Assembly (NCBI GenBank): GCA_014925825.1
Contig: JACGCK010000043.1
Location: 248,001-312,000 of the forward strand
Origin: Pholiota molesta
Lineage: Eukaryota > Basidiomycota > Agaricomycetes > Agaricales > Strophariaceae
Direction: 5' to 3'
Length of the DNA: 64,000 nt
The notes under the pieces were generated by a model, which made no database searches, was not told the origin of the DNA, and worked only from the letters and a program-made list of their open reading frames with translations. Below, in pieces: positions 62,393 through 64,000 of this stretch. The translations under genes and the position numbers were made by a program. Every line of letters starts with the position of its first letter. Positions within the stretch are counted from its first letter, which is position 1.

Positions 62393-62760
62393 AATTTATA
62401 CCCACTTATGCTTTGCACGCTTTGTATGTTATTTTTCTGGGACATCAAGACTTCATATATCATACCTTAAGTTTTGTTTTAAGTAGTCCCATCTATGTCT
62501 CGCAGGTAAGCGCCCATCGAGCAATCGTGACTCACGGCTCTCTCTCAGTCTCTCATAGACGGTAGCCGGCCTCTCTATGAACAAAGCTCGATAATCGCCA
62601 GATTCATCTGGGCAGGTCGGACATCGGGCTAGGGTCTTAACCGCTTGCCGCCTGTGCGGCCCACTGCGTACTCAGACATCATGTGACCGCGGTTTTAATT
62701 GGCGCGGTGCAATGGCTTGGCGCGGCCTTCCAACTTGTTGTCTTCAAATATTCGACCTTC
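62393..62760. other. Intergenic
   Basis: No gene or repeat recognised between the pseudogene and the final gene remnant. Confidence 0.4.
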
Positions 62761-64000
62761 TGCTCACCATCAAAGCTTCAAAGCTTCACCGTTTGCTCGA
62801 CACGGATTAATCTACGCGACTCGATCAGTAGATTCAGAATCTCTAAATGACAGTAGCCTTTCCCATCCAGAACGCTCCGATTCTTTCTTTGCCAAGAGGT
62901 GCTTTTGAGGATTTTCGAGGAGTGTACTACGCGTCTTGCAAAATCCCCTCGAAAACGAATCCACGAGTAGATTGGCGGACGCATCCCTCTTCCGCAATGC
63001 ATTCAAAGTCTGCAAGCATGGGAAGTGATAGTGCGCTCCATACCGTTTTTCCACCCGCGTCATAGTGTTCGTTGACGAGCCGATCGTGCTCGACGAGCTG
63101 AAAAGGGATTCGAAGACTCAAAATCCCTCCTCATCAAAGTTTTCGTTGTGCGCAAGGATTATCCGGCAGCACCTGACCGATGGAGAAGTCAATCGCGAGG
63201 GTTGTGGTGAAAGCACTTGCTCCTCACATCGCACGGTGTCAGGTCGTGATATTCGATCTTGCAGAGTTCATCCCTACCACATATCACGCAATTCTCTGGC
63301 AAGGCGACCAAGCTACGTACGCTGCGGATGAAGTGTCGAATCGCCGACACGGACGAAGATATGCGTCTGGTTTCTCGCCAAACGTTGTTATCCCAACCCA
63401 AGCCATTCCTGTGTCCAAGACTTCAGTGCCTAGATATGCACGGGCACATCTTCGTGGAGGCCTTGCGCATTCCACAGTGGGAAGAGAGCATTCGCCAGCT
63501 CAGCCAGAAGGAGCTGACGATATCGCATATACGCGGGTTCGCCGCCAATGAATTCGACCTGCGGGCGCTGATAACCGCGATTTCGAAGATGGGCCACCTC
63601 ACGCGCCTCAAGCTGTCCAACATCGAACTTGACATTACTTCCTGTCTCAGCCGTCCTGCTCGAACCATATACGTTCAAAACTTTGATTTCGAGGCCTTTC
63701 GCGGGATTTTTTGACGGGCTTCACTCTGCGTACGACAACCAAATCGATGTTAGCCGCCTCGTTATGCGGAATGTGGAATTGGGAAGATTAAGTTCTTTCC
63801 CAGCTGGGACTTGGTACTGGAAGACATTGATGCTGAAGAGGACCTTATAGAGTTTATCAATCTTTGGGACGGGTTCAGCGTCCATCTCAAGAACTGCCCG
63901 GGCTTGGACGACCGATTCTTACAACGACTGGCCATGATTAACCCATGCAATGACTGTTTCTATGCGCAAACTCTAAGACAACTGAACTTCAAGATTCCGT
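62760..64000 (+). pseudogene. Frameshifted remnant of an unidentified fungal gene family
   Basis: Protein-like pieces follow one another in different frames: FSRSVLRVLQNPLENES (about 62899), VFVDEPIVLDELKRDSKTQ (63063), VVVKALAPHIARCQVVIFDL (63198), LRTLRMKCRIADTDEDMRLV (63316), ending FEAFRGIF at 63714, FFDGLHSAYDNQIDVSRLVM (63708) and beyond. No introns explain the shifts, so it looks like a pseudogene, though sequence errors are possible. The Leu-rich texture recalls the many F-box/LRR-type hypothetical proteins of Agaricomycetes, but no F-box is visible. Runs off the window end. Confidence 0.5.

Overview
The window is nuclear DNA from a filamentous basidiomycete, most likely an Agaricomycete. 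The evidence is protein genes split by many 45-75 bp GT-AG introns, a CorA-like GMN transporter and a NACHT gene of types expanded in mushrooms, and an Ngaro-type tyrosine-recombinase retrotransposon. I see no rRNA or CRISPR array and could not confirm any tRNA.

Positions 1-37314 are a tandem array. A unit of about 9.5 kb occurs three times (1-9501, 9502-19003, 19004-28609), followed by a fourth partial unit (28610-35811) that runs into the only complete MCM4 gene (34012-37314, 8 exons, about 975 aa). Each unit holds an AT-richer stretch without a recognisable gene, a GC-rich block built from repeated modules, a promoter with two ACGCGT boxes, and the first 548 codons of MCM4. In units 1-3 MCM4 is cut in exon 4, before the ATPase, and joined out of frame to the C-terminal end of another gene ('Y'). 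A tail follows with short degenerate repeats and a decaying minus-strand gene ('Z'). Units 1 and 3 therefore carry intact promoters and reading frames for ATPase-less MCM4 N-terminal proteins. Unit 2 has a +1 frameshift. The units are mosaics of each other, which suggests gene conversion or unequal exchange. A run of one-base losses at about 7.3-13.6 kb looks like assembly error.

Positions 37315-49470 are ordinary gene space with one transposon. In order: an LdhA-type D-lactate dehydrogenase (37854-39093); a 1.9 kb non-autonomous element with 264 bp inverted ends and a 9 bp target duplication (39226-41151, MULE-like, possibly carrying a captured gene piece); a conserved basidiomycete protein of unknown function with a 15 nt microexon (41455-43736, minus); a multi-pass membrane protein (45601-46503); and a 12-exon CorA-like transporter with an apparent 2 nt exon (46983-49470, minus).

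Positions 49777-55676 are nested mobile DNA. A 5.67 kb Ngaro-type element (gag, RT-RNase H, tyrosine recombinase, split direct repeats A1...B1-A2-B2) sits inside one arm of a small foldback element, so both junctions can be read to the base. Beyond it lie a NACHT (NLR-like) gene (56758-59474, minus), a decayed head-to-head paralogue of the CorA-like gene (59929-62392, plus), and a frameshifted gene remnant that runs off the window end.
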